Shown: piece after piece, positions 9,911 to 19,997 of the stretch
Numbering within the stretch: position 1 is the first letter of the stretch
Layout: each line of letters starts with the position of its first letter
Assembly: GCA_025531455.1 (NCBI GenBank)
Contig: JAMYHL010000059.1
Span: forward strand, 248,001-312,000
Origin: Apiotrichum sp. Y4204
Lineage: Eukaryota > Basidiomycota > Tremellomycetes > Trichosporonales > Trichosporonaceae
Length of the DNA: 64,000 nucleotides
Direction: 5' to 3'
Translations under genes and position numbers: made by a program
The notes under the pieces: generated by a model
The model's database searches: none
Seen by the model: only the letters and a program-made list of their open reading frames with translations
What the model was told of the DNA's origin: nothing

Positions 9911-11908
9911 ATGGCACCACTGCATCAGCGCAAAGGCTCGATATCGTCCGAAAGCGACGTCCCAAAGCCGAGGGGCAGACACAAGCGCGGTAAACGCATT
10001 GTCCAGCTTCTCCAGCAACAGCAGGACGGGCTGAAGCAACAACAAATGCAGCACCAGCGTCAACAACAGGCGGCGCGGCGGCGCGGCTCGAACCTGGGAA
10101 AACCAGACCAGCCGCCCTTCAAGTCCGCTGCCCATGGCCCCACAGCCGCCGTGAGTGGTACCATGTTGCACTTAACGGCCCCTTCGATTGACATGCAGCT
10201 CCCCGCACCGGTAATTCTCATGGCGAGCAAGGGCCGCGCTTGCCTACTGGACGTACCAGGATTGACGCGGGAGGCACTCGACGACTGCATCGCAACATTC
10301 TTCACCTCCATCGAGCCGGCCTATCGTCTCTCCCAGGCGCGCGACGTGTTCCGCTCCCGCGTCCGTGTTCTGCTGTACGACATGGCGGGCGCGGATATCC
10401 CCAATGACCTCGCGGACGTGGTACCCGCGTCCGAGCTGCTCGTGCTCGCCGTCGCGTGCCTCGGCGCCCCGCTCAGTGCCCATGCAGAGGTCACACAACC
10501 CCTTTACGACCAGTGCCGCGTGCTTGCTCACGAGCCGGGATACCTCGATGACAGTACTCTGGATAACGTTGAAGCCGTGAATCTGCTCGAGAGTGCCGTC
10601 TGCCAGCCGCAGCCACTGGAAGGCGGTGAAGAGCGACACATTACCTCTCACCCGCTCAAGCTCGATCCCCTGGGCAAGGGCAATGCAATCACACTTGCGC
10701 TGTATTACAACCTGAACGTTCCGCCTGTGGACACTGATGACGAGTATGAGAGGCGCCGAAAGCTCTTCTGGATTCTGTGGGAGCTCGACGCGCTGCGCAT
10801 GGCGTCGGCCCGCATCCCGTACCGCCTAGCCGACACGGATATTGGCTGGACGTTCCCCGCCAACTCATCCGACGCACACCAGGGCCTCGCCCGCGTCGCC
10901 CGCCAGATCTGCAGCGCGGCCCTCAGCATCCGTGCCAAGACCGTTGGAATCCGCGAGGCTGACCTGTTTGCGGCTGTGTCGGCGCTGGACAGCCTTGACC
11001 TGAATGACGGGCTCGACGGCGTTTCTGGACAGGAACCTATCTCCCCCAAGAATCTGTTTCTGCAATCTACGCGGAATCTGCTGTATCTCGTCTGCTGGGT
11101 CGCAGCCAAGGACAACGGGCTTCCATCGCACGTCGTAGCCAGTCTTGAGGAGAGCACGATGCGCGCGACAGAGCGCATGGCGTATCTCGCACAAGCGGTA
11201 ACGAGCCACCAGCTGCTGAAATCCGCGCCTCGGGCGGTACGCGACCACCTCGCGGCGTTTATTCTGTTCCTTATTCGCAGACTCGCCGAGCCGCAGCGTA
11301 GCCCGTCCGATGCGGTACAGTACTTTGCGCTTGCTGAGACCCTCGGGCGCGCGGTGCGCAGTGCGACCGTCTACCGCGACTCGGAGCGGCTCGCCGACGT
11401 CCTCCGCGATGCGTTGTACAAGGCGAGCCGGAACATGTCGTGCGTCGCCCCCGATCCAGTGGCGTCGCGACCTGAGCCCTCTCGCCAGCTGTCGGGTTCC
11501 ATCGGGCAGACGCCGGCTCCGCAGGCTGCTGCTCCGCTAGAGTCAAGCGAGGCTGACCTGTTCTCGAACCTGCTCTTGGGCCTCAACCCCGATCCGACTG
11601 TTGATTCCTTGCTCAGCGGCTCCGAGCCATTGCGGCAGCAGTCCTTTCCCGTTTGCACCGACCCCAACACTACTCCGCCGGATGTCGAGTCCCACCCCTT
11701 GCCGCAACTCGGGGCAGCAAACATGCGCGCATCGTCCTCGACGGCTCGGGTATCATCGGAGCAGCCCAGCTTGTTCGCCGACAGTGCAATCCCGCTCCTA
11801 CTCCTCCCGGATCTTTCTGCGCCGCCCAACCTCGCGCTCGACGACAAGAGCCTCACGGACTTTCTTGTATCTTTTGGCATTGGTGGCCCCGCCTTCCCTT
11901 CCACCTAA
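9911..11908 (+). CDS. Fungal transcription-factor homology-domain protein lacking a zinc cluster
   Basis: A single 665-residue ORF from an ATG at 9911. The N-terminus is basic then Gln-rich (GRHKRGKRIVQLLQQQQ, then further Q runs) and has no Zn2Cys6 cluster. From about residue 115 it is clearly paralogous to the gene at 12561-14495. Both share the module GLTR.ALD.C..TFF and the phrase DPLGKG followed by ALYY/ALYH. Both also have an arginine-flanked LF..W..DA.R.ASA segment, R.AD.D.GW, and FALAETL near the end of the middle homology region. It probably regulates transcription through protein partners, or competes with its paralog; this is inference. The C-terminal 150 residues are Ser/Pro-rich with a possible acidic activation segment. 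Confidence 0.75.
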   Translation: MAPLHQRKGSISSESDVPKPRGRHKRGKRIVQLLQQQQDGLKQQQMQHQRQQQAARRRGSNLGKPDQPPFKSAAHGPTAAVSGTMLHLTAPSIDMQLPAPVILMASKGRACLLDVPGLTREALDDCIATFFTSIEPAYRLSQARDVFRSRVRVLLYDMAGADIPNDLADVVPASELLVLAVACLGAPLSAHAEVTQPLYDQCRVLAHEPGYLDDSTLDNVEAVNLLESAVCQPQPLEGGEERHITSHPLKLDPLGKGNAITLALYYNLNVPPVDTDDEYERRRKLFWILWELDALRMASARIPYRLADTDIGWTFPANSSDAHQGLARVARQICSAALSIRAKTVGIREADLFAAVSALDSLDLNDGLDGVSGQEPISPKNLFLQSTRNLLYLVCWVAAKDNGLPSHVVASLEESTMRATERMAYLAQAVTSHQLLKSAPRAVRDHLAAFILFLIRRLAEPQRSPSDAVQYFALAETLGRAVRSATVYRDSERLADVLRDALYKASRNMSCVAPDPVASRPEPSRQLSGSIGQTPAPQAAAPLESSEADLFSNLLLGLNPDPTVDSLLSGSEPLRQQSFPVCTDPNTTPPDVESHPLPQLGAANMRASSSTARVSSEQPSLFADSAIPLLLLPDLSAPPNLALDDKSLTDFLVSFGIGGPAFPST

Positions 11909-12024
11909 GCTGTAACTTCGCCAGTCGACCCACTTGAACCTTGACGTTGTACCGCAGAACAGTTGTTTCATAGAGACTCTATAGGTGACGTACAAATGCC
12001 TGAGATATAGCACTCAATACAAAT

Positions 12025-12520
12025 CTAGCACTCGGAGACCTTGGCCATAAGTGGCCGCTTCATGGGGTTCGTGAGCGAGTTGAGGTAGTCGTGAACGACG
12101 TCGACCAGTCGCCGACTTCCTAGACCCGAGGTCGACGAGATCAATGTCGTACTGGCCAAACACGCTGTTGAGGACCTGGCAGACCTCAAACTGGGCGAGC
12201 GTAGAGCCGAGACACGCACGGGGCCCAGCAGAGAAGAAGTGGGCCTTGAAGGCCGAGAGACGCGCAAAGCTGCCTTCCTCGTCGACCCAGCGGGACGGGC
12301 GGAACTCGGCCGCGTTGTCTTCCCACATCTCGGTGTTACGCCCCATCACCCAGTCCGAGTAGATTGCAATGTCGCCATTCTCAATACGTGGCCTACCATA
12401 GAGGAGGACGTCCGCGGCCTGGGCTACGCGGATGTTCTTTGGAGATACTCGAGTGCGGGCGCAGGCTTTCGTGCATGCACGCGAGCTTGCGCGCCTGGTC
12501 CCTGTAACACACAGTGTGTC
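12025..12520 (-). pseudogene. Cytochrome P450 C-terminal remnant with frameshifts
   Basis: The minus strand encodes only the last third of a P450, in three frames. The first segment (about 12500-12455) carries MHESLR, the K-helix ExxR motif. The frame then changes and continues with SPKNIRVA, YSDWVMGRNTEMW, EFRPSRWVDEEG and the haem-ligand loop FSAGPRACLG followed by LAQFE. After VDLGSR the frame changes again to give the typical end YLNSLTNPMKRPLMAKV and a stop at 12025-12027. No splice pair of sensible size repairs either break. The N-terminal two thirds are absent: the flanking gene ends at 12561. I read this as a decaying gene fragment between two convergent transcription-factor paralogs. 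Confidence 0.8.
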
Positions 12521-12560
12521 CTTCTCCACATCTATAAATACAGCAGTCTAAACGTAAAGG

Positions 12561-14495
12561 CTACAGAGGCGCGAGGGGCAGCTCAAAGCCGCAGCCCTTG
12601 AGCGTGTCCATGAGCTCGGCCCAGTCGAGCGAGACAGCTGGGTCATACGAGCTGCTTGACGCCGACGACGTGCCGAGGTCCGGGAGGTCCATCTCCGTAA
12701 AGGCCAAGAACTGCCCGGGACTCGCAAACGACGCGTCCGTGCTCTGCATGTTCGCGGTGGGGAGGTCGGCACATGTGTTCGTTGGGAGGGGCGGCGTCAG
12801 GAGGTTGGATGTGGACCCGACGGAATCGGCCCCGCCAGACGGCTGCAATAGAGGGGTGCTGTTGCTCGCTGGAGTCTCGTCTGGCATGCCCTCTAGCCCC
12901 CGCTCGGCGACGCGCGCGGCGTCCTCGCTGCGGACACGGACGGCACTGTATAGCGCCATACGGAGCGTGTTTGCGAGCGTATCCGAATCGGGGTAGTACG
13001 TTGCTGAGCGTACGCCAAAGTTGAGGGTCTCGGCAAGCGCAAAGTGGCGCGACGACTGTTCTACGGTGGGACTCGCGATGGACGTGAACACGCGTGCGAG
13101 AAAGAGGGCAAACGCGGCCATGTGGTTGCGTATACTTTTTGGACCGCAGATGTGCAGGCCGTGCGACGTGCTAATGCGCGAGAGGACGGCCATGTCTTCG
13201 CAGGCGGCGAGGGTAGCTGATTCCGTGTCTACAATGGTGGAGGCGCTCAGCCTGCCGGGGTGCCGTTCCGATGACTCCTGCACGGCAACCCACACCACAA
13301 GATGCAGCCAGTCGTGCGTGCTCAGCATAAACAGCTGTTCCATTGGCTTGAGCGGGTTCCCCGCGTTGAAAGGATACAGGGGCTCGTTCTCCGGCGTAGC
13401 ACCCGGGGCGAGGCAGGCGTTGAGCGAGTCGATAGTGACCTTCATCCGTGCTCGCACACTCGCCAGCGTGGCGAGAGCATGCCGCACAGCCTCGTCTGAG
13501 AAGCCTATACCCTTTGCGCGGGCACTCAGGAGTGTCGCGCAGATTTCACGGGTGGCGAGTGTGAGAATGACCCACGGGACGTCCTCGGCGCTGGAGGGCA
13601 TCGGCCAGCCGAAGTCGTCGTCGGCGATGCGGTAGCATGTGTGCGCGCTCGCAGAGCGAATAGCATCGTGTGCCCAAACGCGGGTAAAGAGCGCCAGGCG
13701 GCGCTGAAAGTCGGGAGAGCTGGGAGGCGGGGCAATGTGGAGACGGTGGTAGAGCGCTAGGTCCACGACTGTGCCTTTGCCGAGGGGATCGAGGGTTGTC
13801 GCCGTCGCGTGCCGCGGCTGGATGGTGAGCTCGGAGAGAAGGAGGATGGAGTCAATCGCGTCGAGGTAGTCCGTTATCACTGCGTCTGTCTCGGAAAGGA
13901 TCCGGGTGCAGTGCGCATAGAGGTCCTCGGCGAGAGCGGGATACGGGCTAAAGTAAGCGCCGCGGCACGCAACAGCCAGAATGAGGAGTCTGCTCGCGGG
14001 CTCGTGGGCAATGTCCGCAAGCTCGGCGGGAATGTCGAGACCTGCGCTATAGTAGAGCTGTACGCGCATGCGACGGGAGAAGACTGCCTGGGGCTGGGAG
14101 AGGGAGAAGACCTGGCCGACGGTGGAGAAGAAGGTGTCGACGCAGCTGTCAAGTGCCTGCCGCGTGAGACCATGAACGCCGAGGAGACGCGAGCCCCGCT
14201 GATGGTGGGTCCTGAGCGCCCGTCGCCGCACCGGGGAGGGCGGATATCTCGCGGGGTTCCCCGTAGCTAATGTAGATGATGGCCGGCGCGGGGGTTTTGC
14301 CGGTGCGCGAGTCGTTGGCGCTGCTGTGTTTGCAGACTTTGGCCGAGCCGTCTTCTTTGCTCGCTGTCGCTGGCGGGGAGCGGTGTTGCATGGAAAGCCG
14401 ATGGAAGTGCAGAACTCGCAGGAAACGGCCGCCTCATCGGGCCAGCTACACTTGACCTTGCGCAGGCGGCACGCGTCGCACGCTGTGGTTGGCAT
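12561..14495 (-). CDS. Zn2Cys6 fungal transcription factor
   Basis: An uninterrupted frame gives 644 residues from the ATG at 14495. I chose this start because upstream in-frame codons contain no other ATG. The zinc cluster is at the extreme N-terminus: ACDACRLRKVKC followed by C-x2-C-x6-C spacing (overall CX2CX6CX9CX2CX6C). Next is a basic linker (QRQRAKKTARPKS). The fungal middle homology domain runs from about residue 115 to 520, and a Ser/Thr-rich tail ends in an acidic/hydrophobic stretch (EMDLPDLGTSSAS) suitable for activation. It is a nuclear DNA-binding regulator; proteins of this class bind CGG half-sites. It is the intact paralog of the convergent gene at 9911-11908. Target genes are unknown. 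The P450 fragment lies 41 bp downstream. Confidence 0.9.
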   Translation of the reverse strand: MPTTACDACRLRKVKCSWPDEAAVSCEFCTSIGFPCNTAPRQRQRAKKTARPKSANTAAPTTRAPAKPPRRPSSTLATGNPARYPPSPVRRRALRTHHQRGSRLLGVHGLTRQALDSCVDTFFSTVGQVFSLSQPQAVFSRRMRVQLYYSAGLDIPAELADIAHEPASRLLILAVACRGAYFSPYPALAEDLYAHCTRILSETDAVITDYLDAIDSILLLSELTIQPRHATATTLDPLGKGTVVDLALYHRLHIAPPPSSPDFQRRLALFTRVWAHDAIRSASAHTCYRIADDDFGWPMPSSAEDVPWVILTLATREICATLLSARAKGIGFSDEAVRHALATLASVRARMKVTIDSLNACLAPGATPENEPLYPFNAGNPLKPMEQLFMLSTHDWLHLVVWVAVQESSERHPGRLSASTIVDTESATLAACEDMAVLSRISTSHGLHICGPKSIRNHMAAFALFLARVFTSIASPTVEQSSRHFALAETLNFGVRSATYYPDSDTLANTLRMALYSAVRVRSEDAARVAERGLEGMPDETPASNSTPLLQPSGGADSVGSTSNLLTPPLPTNTCADLPTANMQSTDASFASPGQFLAFTEMDLPDLGTSSASSSSYDPAVSLDWAELMDTLKGCGFELPLAPL

Positions 14496-15271
14496 CGTGC
14501 GGAGAGGAGCGAGTGGAAAGTGGAAAGTGTAAGGAGCGGCTAGGACTACATGGGACAAGCGGGGCTGGGCGTAATATAGTCGTTCAAGTCGTAAAGGTGA
14601 TAGATTCAGTCGTAAAGATAAGATACGGGGATTGTGAGATGAAGGATGGAGATGATGATGACGAGCTGGACAGATAACCCGCCGCCAGATGTCAGTTAGA
14701 TGTTGTTATCGTCGACCTTGTTTCATGCACTATCCTCGTGCCCAGGGTCCACATGACAATCCACTCTATTTTGGGCGCGATCCGCGGGCCCATCCGCCGA
14801 TCCAGCCCAAATGCGGTCCGAGGGGGCCGTGCCCGAAGCCTAATCTGGGACAAGAATAGAAATACCTCTTCTGTTTACTGTATCCCCTGACTTCTCCCCC
14901 CTTGCCACTTCCGATGATTGTTGCCCTTAATGCCCTTGTTGCATTCATGCTTGTCTCCATCAGCTCCGTCAGCTCCGCCAGCTCCGTCCCTGCTCGCCCT
15001 CACATTGATCGAAAGCCATCAAAGCGCTGTTCCTGTGCGGCGCGTTCCAGCGGCCAGCGGGGCATAGTGAGTCTCCCGTGCCGCAGTGCATGGTGAGACA
15101 GATTGCATCGTGGTGTTCTGGTGAGCTCGGAGATTGACATCGTCCCACCGCGAACGTCGGCAAATCCGCTTCGATAATCGGTAACATTCTGTGTATCTCT
15201 AGCGCTGGTAATGCCCCTCTGCGGCTCATCGACGCTTGACTCCAACTCCGGCCCTAGCTCCCCACTCCGCG
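14496..15271. other. Intergenic region, 0.78 kb
   Basis: Upstream region of the Zn2Cys6 gene and 3' side of the small gene at 15272-15764. It contains a purine-rich GATGAAGGATGGAGATGATG stretch near 14640. No gene was recognised. Confidence 0.5.
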
Positions 15272-15764
15272 TCAAGCCGCCTTCCCCGTCCGCGCGGCAT
15301 CCACATCACGTAGCCAATCGCGGATACGCGCCTTTGTCTCCTTGTCGCCGTCCAGCTCTTCCGCCTCGTTCAGCTCGATCGTGCGGCGGTAGTGGTGGTG
15401 GTGATGCTGGCAGTGGTGCTTCGCATAGTGCTCCCGCCGCGTGACTGCAGAATTGGATGTCTCACGGGTCTGGCTGTTGCCGTTTACGGGAGAGAGGTGG
15501 GTTTGGTGGTCCCGATGGCTGTCCGAATGCGCGGTCCCATCAAGCGGTGGGAATGGTTTATGGATATCGGGTTTTGTGGCCTTGTCCTTGTTCTTGTCGG
15601 CTCTCTTCTCGGCGTGCTCGGCGCACAGTGCGGCGAACGCTCGGGCGGAGAGGTATTGCGGGTGCTGGCGTCAGCAGGTCAGAAAGAGGTGTGGGGTGCG
15701 CCCCGACGTGTTGCGGTTTGTTCCGTGTGTTGAGCGTCCCAGCAGTGAGACTCACCAGCGACAT
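15272..15764 (-). CDS. Small hypothetical protein with His-rich and charged tail
   Basis: Probable minus-strand exons are 15764-15756 (only ATG TCG CTG), 15664-15488 and a last exon beginning near 15430 or 15444 and ending at 15272. The product is about 115 residues. Visible features are an alanine-rich helix YLSARAFAALCAEHAEK, a polar linker, then EHYAKHHCQHHHHHYRRT and a charged helical end (ELNEAEELDGDKETKARIRD). The exon 2/3 junction is uncertain. The best acceptor by consensus (ending TGCAG) shifts the frame relative to the exon 2 donor GTAAAC, whereas an acceptor ending GGGAG keeps it. Coding character is supported by codon use and by the in-frame stop after a hydrophilic tail. No family was recognised; metal binding through the His/Cys stretch is only a possibility. 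Confidence 0.5.
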
Positions 15765-15980
15765 GTCTGAATAGATGAATAGTGCAATGCGTAATGGTGC
15801 GTCCTCGTTGTGATGGTTGCGTTCATCACTATCAGACCAGGATACCAGGGGACTGTCAGTGGCGGCATCGGCGCCGTTCCTTCCTCAAAGCACGAAGCTC
15901 GGAAGCCTTCACACGCTGCGATCGATCTCCAGATCCTCAGTGTGTGTGCGACCTACGGACGTTGCTACTACCTCTGCTGC

Positions 15981-18900
15981 CATTCCGAATCTGCAGTTCA
16001 AAAGAGTGCATTGCTGTATTGTACTCTTCTTCTGGTGTGTTACTTGCTCTCCCCTGCGCATCGGGTGCTGTGGTGTTTTGCAAGTCATCTCGCATCCTAC
16101 ACCGCAGGTGCGGCAGGGCTTCGAGCTCGACGATCGACGAGACGATCGGTTTGAGTGGATTGGTGATGGTGTATGGGAGAACATGACGAGCACAGATAAG
16201 ACAGCGACTGGCAGCTCCGAGAATAATTCGAGAAGCTCTGTGGAAAGTATTTCTCAACATCAGGCCTTGGCGAAGGACGAAGAGGCCAGAGGACTACTTG
16301 GCGCAGCACAGTACGGTCCACACAACCACTCTTTCATACCCAATCCCAAATCCTACATTTCCAGAAGGCCAGGAGGATTCCAGGAGGCCAACTCTTCAAC
16401 CCGCGATCGCGTCATTGGCTCTGGAATCGCTCACCAAAACGCGCACACCGTCCGCAATACGTTCAGTGGCCGGCACGTTACGGTGGTGATTGACACCAGT
16501 TTCTCGAGTGGCCGGCCACCGAGCGAGACCCCGCCTAGATATTAAATCCTCAAGTACGCCACGCCGCGGCGCGGCATCTCGGCATCGCGATAGTCGCGGG
16601 TCGTCGGCCTAGTCGGCGCATTCCTCGCCCGTGCGGTACCGAGATGATGACGCGGCAGTCATCTAGCGGCTCCAGCTCCAGCTCCACCTCCAGGGCCTCG
16701 CTTCTACCTGACGGAGATGGAGACGGAGATGGAGAAGATGGAGACGGAGATCGACCTCCCTGCATCCCTGGCCCACTAGCCAAGCCGGACCGCCAAGCAT
16801 TCCCCGGCGCGTCCACCCATCTTGCTTGGTGCCTCCCCTAGCCCGAGATCTCGTATGTACGCTCCACTAGGCCGCCATCTCCGCCAGGCCGCAGCCGCCG
16901 GACCACGATGCGGGGGAGCGAATCAGCAGGTGGGCAACCCCCGATAGCACCGGGTTTGGCGCGCGCTTCGAACTTTTGAGGGGCGCGGCGTGTGTGGCAA
17001 CAACCGCATCTCCGCCGATCGTGTGGCGTAGACCCATATGGCCTCTGCGCCTCTACGCCTCTGCGCGTATACGCCTCAAGCTCCAGGCCTCCGGGCCTCA
17101 AACTCCCTGTTGGCCATTTGGTCTGTTGGCCCTCGGCGTCGTCGTCGTCGTCGGGATCGGGCCGTCGCGCGCCGGGCGCTTGAGCACGCGCTTGGGCACT
17201 TCCGGACACAAAAGTCGCGGAATGTGTGTGGAGCCGTGGAGATTGTGGAATGCAGCTGGAGAGGGCGAAGCGGCGCAGGGGCCAAAATCGCCAAGGGAAG
17301 GGGCCGAAGGGGGGGGGGGGGGGCGTGCAGTGCCAAGAGCCGGGGAATGTGCGTGGATTCACATTCCGCATTCGTCCCTTGTCCAAAACAGGGTTTCTGG
17401 GATTTTCCTGCCTTCCATTCCGTAACTTTGCAGGTGCAGTGATCAGCGATCAAGGAAACTTTTTGCTCGCTTTATCGCCGATCGCCAGTGGCCAGTGGAC
17501 CAAACTGAAATTGAGGTTATGCAATTATGCACATGGTGAGCATACGCCACGTACCGCCGTACATGTGCGCGATACAGCCCCATTCCGGCCATTCCAATGA
17601 TCCCAGCGAGGTGTAGCGAGGTACGCACGGCGGTGACACAGCGCGCCGTGCGCCCGCCAAGAACTGCGACCTCGTGGTCCGCTCGCAGTGTGGCTATAAC
17701 TATTATTGTGAAGAGCTTTTGGTTGGCGGACAGGCGCACGCCGAGCGCCCGATCATTGACTCGCGACTCGATCATTGGATCGGAGCGTGGGATGCAGATA
17801 CGATTCTAGGTTATACGATTGAGCAAGTGATGGCCATGGTCGCCATGGGCCATGGCTGCAGGGCTGCAGTTGAGTAGCATGAGTAGATTGCTGGCAAGTG
17901 GCAAGTGAATTGGTGCACGGAGCGCCACGAGCAACAAAGCGACAGTCCCTGGTCCGGACCATTGATCGTGGTCGTATCCGATATCTGCAATGCAATCATC
18001 AATCCACGCAGATCGCAGAGCTATTCTTGCCATTGCCCAGCGAGCACATAAAACGGTGGCGCGCAAGTTGCAACGCGCTGCAGAACAATAGCAGCAATAC
18101 AGGCCATACACGCACAGCGCCACTTTGGCAAGTGAGCGCGAACGCGCGAAGAGCGAACAGAAGGGGGTGCAGTAACCCGGGTGCCGGGTGATCAACCCTC
18201 GCATCCTTTTTGTCTCTCACCGCCATTGTCACGGAATGTCAATACCGTGGTACCGTCCTACCGTGGGCAACAGGGTCAAGGAAACGCACATCACACATTC
18301 TGGACATTCTAGGCATTCTAGACTTTTGAGCTGTGGCCGTTCATCTCCGGGGCGACCGGGGTGCTCGAGCGCTCAAGCCATCTGGAACAGGTCTTGCTCA
18401 TTGTTCCGCTCCTGCAACGTCGTTTTATTCGTCGCCCCCCCTTCGCCACCAGATTGCCACCCGCCGCCACCCATGCCGCCCGCCAGCCTACCTTTACAGC
18501 CAGGTGGTGGCCAGGCCTCGAGCACCCCATGGGCGCCGAATCGCGACCCACGCATCCGCATTGGCCACACCGCGCCTCCGGGTATTATAACGGCAAGCTG
18601 ATGCTCTGGCCTCCCGGTTCGAGGCTCTGGACTGCTCACCACGTTGGGTTCCAAGTCGCAAGTCTGTGAGGTTGTGTAACATTTTGTGTCGAGTTGTCGC
18701 ATCGTGGTGTGCTTCTCTTGGCGGCGCAGGGATTGTGCTCTACGCCGTAAGTACGCCTTCCGGATCCCTGCATATGCGCTGCATACGCATCCGTGCCGAT
18801 CCGGCTTGCACCCGGAATATCCATTCTCATCTTTGGTTACCCTTTCCGGCGACTCACACTCTGGATCTCCGGATCATCCTGTCGATCCTGTCCATTCTGC

Positions 18901-19349
18901 TGTGCATGTAGATCTTGGCTGTGTTGGTCTATCCTGGGCGATCCTGGCTCATCCTGGCTCATCCTGACCATCCTGGCCATCCTGACCATTCTAGCACGAC
19001 CTGAAACCCTGGGCTAGTGTGTTGGAGCGAGTACGCGACTACGCTAACACGGGCTTTAGCGCTCTAGCATGGCTAGTATCCGAGTATAGCGAGTATCAGA
19101 GCAAGGGATGCAGTCATGCAGTCAGTTCATCGTTATCCATCGCAAAAGCGTACGTATATTACCCAGCTGATGAGTTGCCAGTGGAATGTCTCTCCCCAGC
19201 TCCCCAGTCTCTCTCCCCGAGCTCCCCCTCTCGCCCGCATATTATCCGCACGTCGCATTCCATACCACAGTCATACATTCCATAACCCCACACACGTAAC
19301 ATTCCAACCATTGCTTCGACTTGTTTCCAAAAGTTCCCGCTCTCATTCC
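15981..19349. promoter_or_regulatory. Cluster of CATTCC (TEA/ATTS-type) sites upstream of the His-rich gene
   Basis: CATTCC on either strand was located at 15981, 16619, 16798, 17219, 17247, 17344, 17362, 17416, 17581, 17590, 18233, 19256, 19276, 19300 and 19344. That is 15 sites in about 3.8 kb; a random sequence of even composition would give about two. Three CATTCT copies about 10 bp apart occur near 18294-18320. CATTCY is the known core site of TEA/ATTS regulators (TEAD, Tec1, AbaA). Binding here is inferred. Confidence 0.4.
18931..18990 (+). repeat. Short tandem array of ATCCTGRCC(T/A)-type units
   Basis: Six imperfect units of 9-10 bp beginning ATCCTG run head to tail. Looser copies extend upstream (18870-18895). 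It is a local replication-slippage array with no coding frame. Confidence 0.7.
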
Positions 19350-19533
19350 GGGGTGTGGACGGTTCCCACCCTCCCTCAAAGGTCAAAGGTCATCAGCCCG
19401 CTATCTCACCCACGTATCCTCGCCCGTCCGTATTTATCTATATTACACCAGTACATTCGCGAGAGCATCACTCGCACTCGCACTCGCCACTGCCACCCCC
19501 CATCTCATCACCGGTTCAACCCGCCCCATTGCA

Positions 19534-19997
19534 ATGCCCGACACCACGTCTGGCAGCCAGCAAGACGCCATGTCCGCGCCCGCCTCAACTCTCGGCGCGA
19601 TGAGTAACTCGTACTACGCGCTCCCCGCGGCACCGCACCAGCACTCGCACTCACATCCCCACTCTTTTCCGCAGGCAGCACCGCCCCACTCGCATCCCCA
19701 CTCGCATTCTCACTCTCCACACCCCCGTCCTCACCCGCCCACGACGCCCGCGCCCGCACCAAGTACGGACCCCAGCCCGTCCACCGACGACCCAAAATCC
19801 ACAGACTACGGGCTCGGCTTCGACCTCTCCGCCCTCAGCGCCGAGGACCAGGCCGTCATCGTCATGGCGTGGACTGCCCAGCAGAAACGCGNGCTGAAGC
19901 CGAGGTCGAGGTTGAGGTCGAGGTCGCGCTGCCCGGGTTCGAGCTTGAGCTTGAGCGTGGCTGCGCTCCCTGCTCGTTGCTGACTCGCCAGAGCTGA
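19534..19997 (+). CDS. His-rich low-complexity protein; frame ambiguous at an N base
   Basis: The ATG at 19534 follows a C/A-rich leader. The product begins with a Ser/Ala stretch, then a strongly His-rich block (HQHSHSHPHSF, later HSHPHSHSHSPHPRPHPP), a Pro/Ser linker, and a short ordered segment YGLGFDLSALSAEDQAV ending WTAQQKR. At 19892 the sequence has an undetermined base. As written, the frame continues into a low-complexity Arg/Ser tail and stops at 19981-19983. If the N is an extra base, the frame becomes an acidic Glu-Val repeat tail (AEAEVEVEVEVALPGFELEL) and stops at 19995-19997. The second reading looks more protein-like. Role unknown; His-rich stretches can bind metal or promote nuclear speckle localisation. 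The very long upstream region suggests complex regulation. Confidence 0.5.

Larger units (their letters stand above)
15765..19533. other. Gene-poor region, 3.8 kb, rich in CATTCC/GGAATG sites
   Basis: No convincing exon was found on either strand. The longest ORF, 15817-16545 (+), encodes a compositionally random peptide with no recognisable motif. The region contains a run of 15 G at 17309-17323, a 9-10-bp tandem array near 18931-18990 and many CATTCY motifs. It ends at the His-rich gene (19534), for which it is the natural upstream region. Confidence 0.5.

Noticed and set aside
14496..14558. Longer N-terminus for the Zn2Cys6 factor
   Set aside because: The extension needs a TTG start; the first ATG in frame is at 14495, just before the zinc cluster.
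15817..16545. 242-codon plus-strand ORF in the gene-poor region
   Set aside because: No domain, random composition and no supporting splice structure; kept as non-coding.
16838..17386. 182-codon minus-strand ORF
   Set aside because: Depends on the G-run (Pro codons) and has no recognisable motif.
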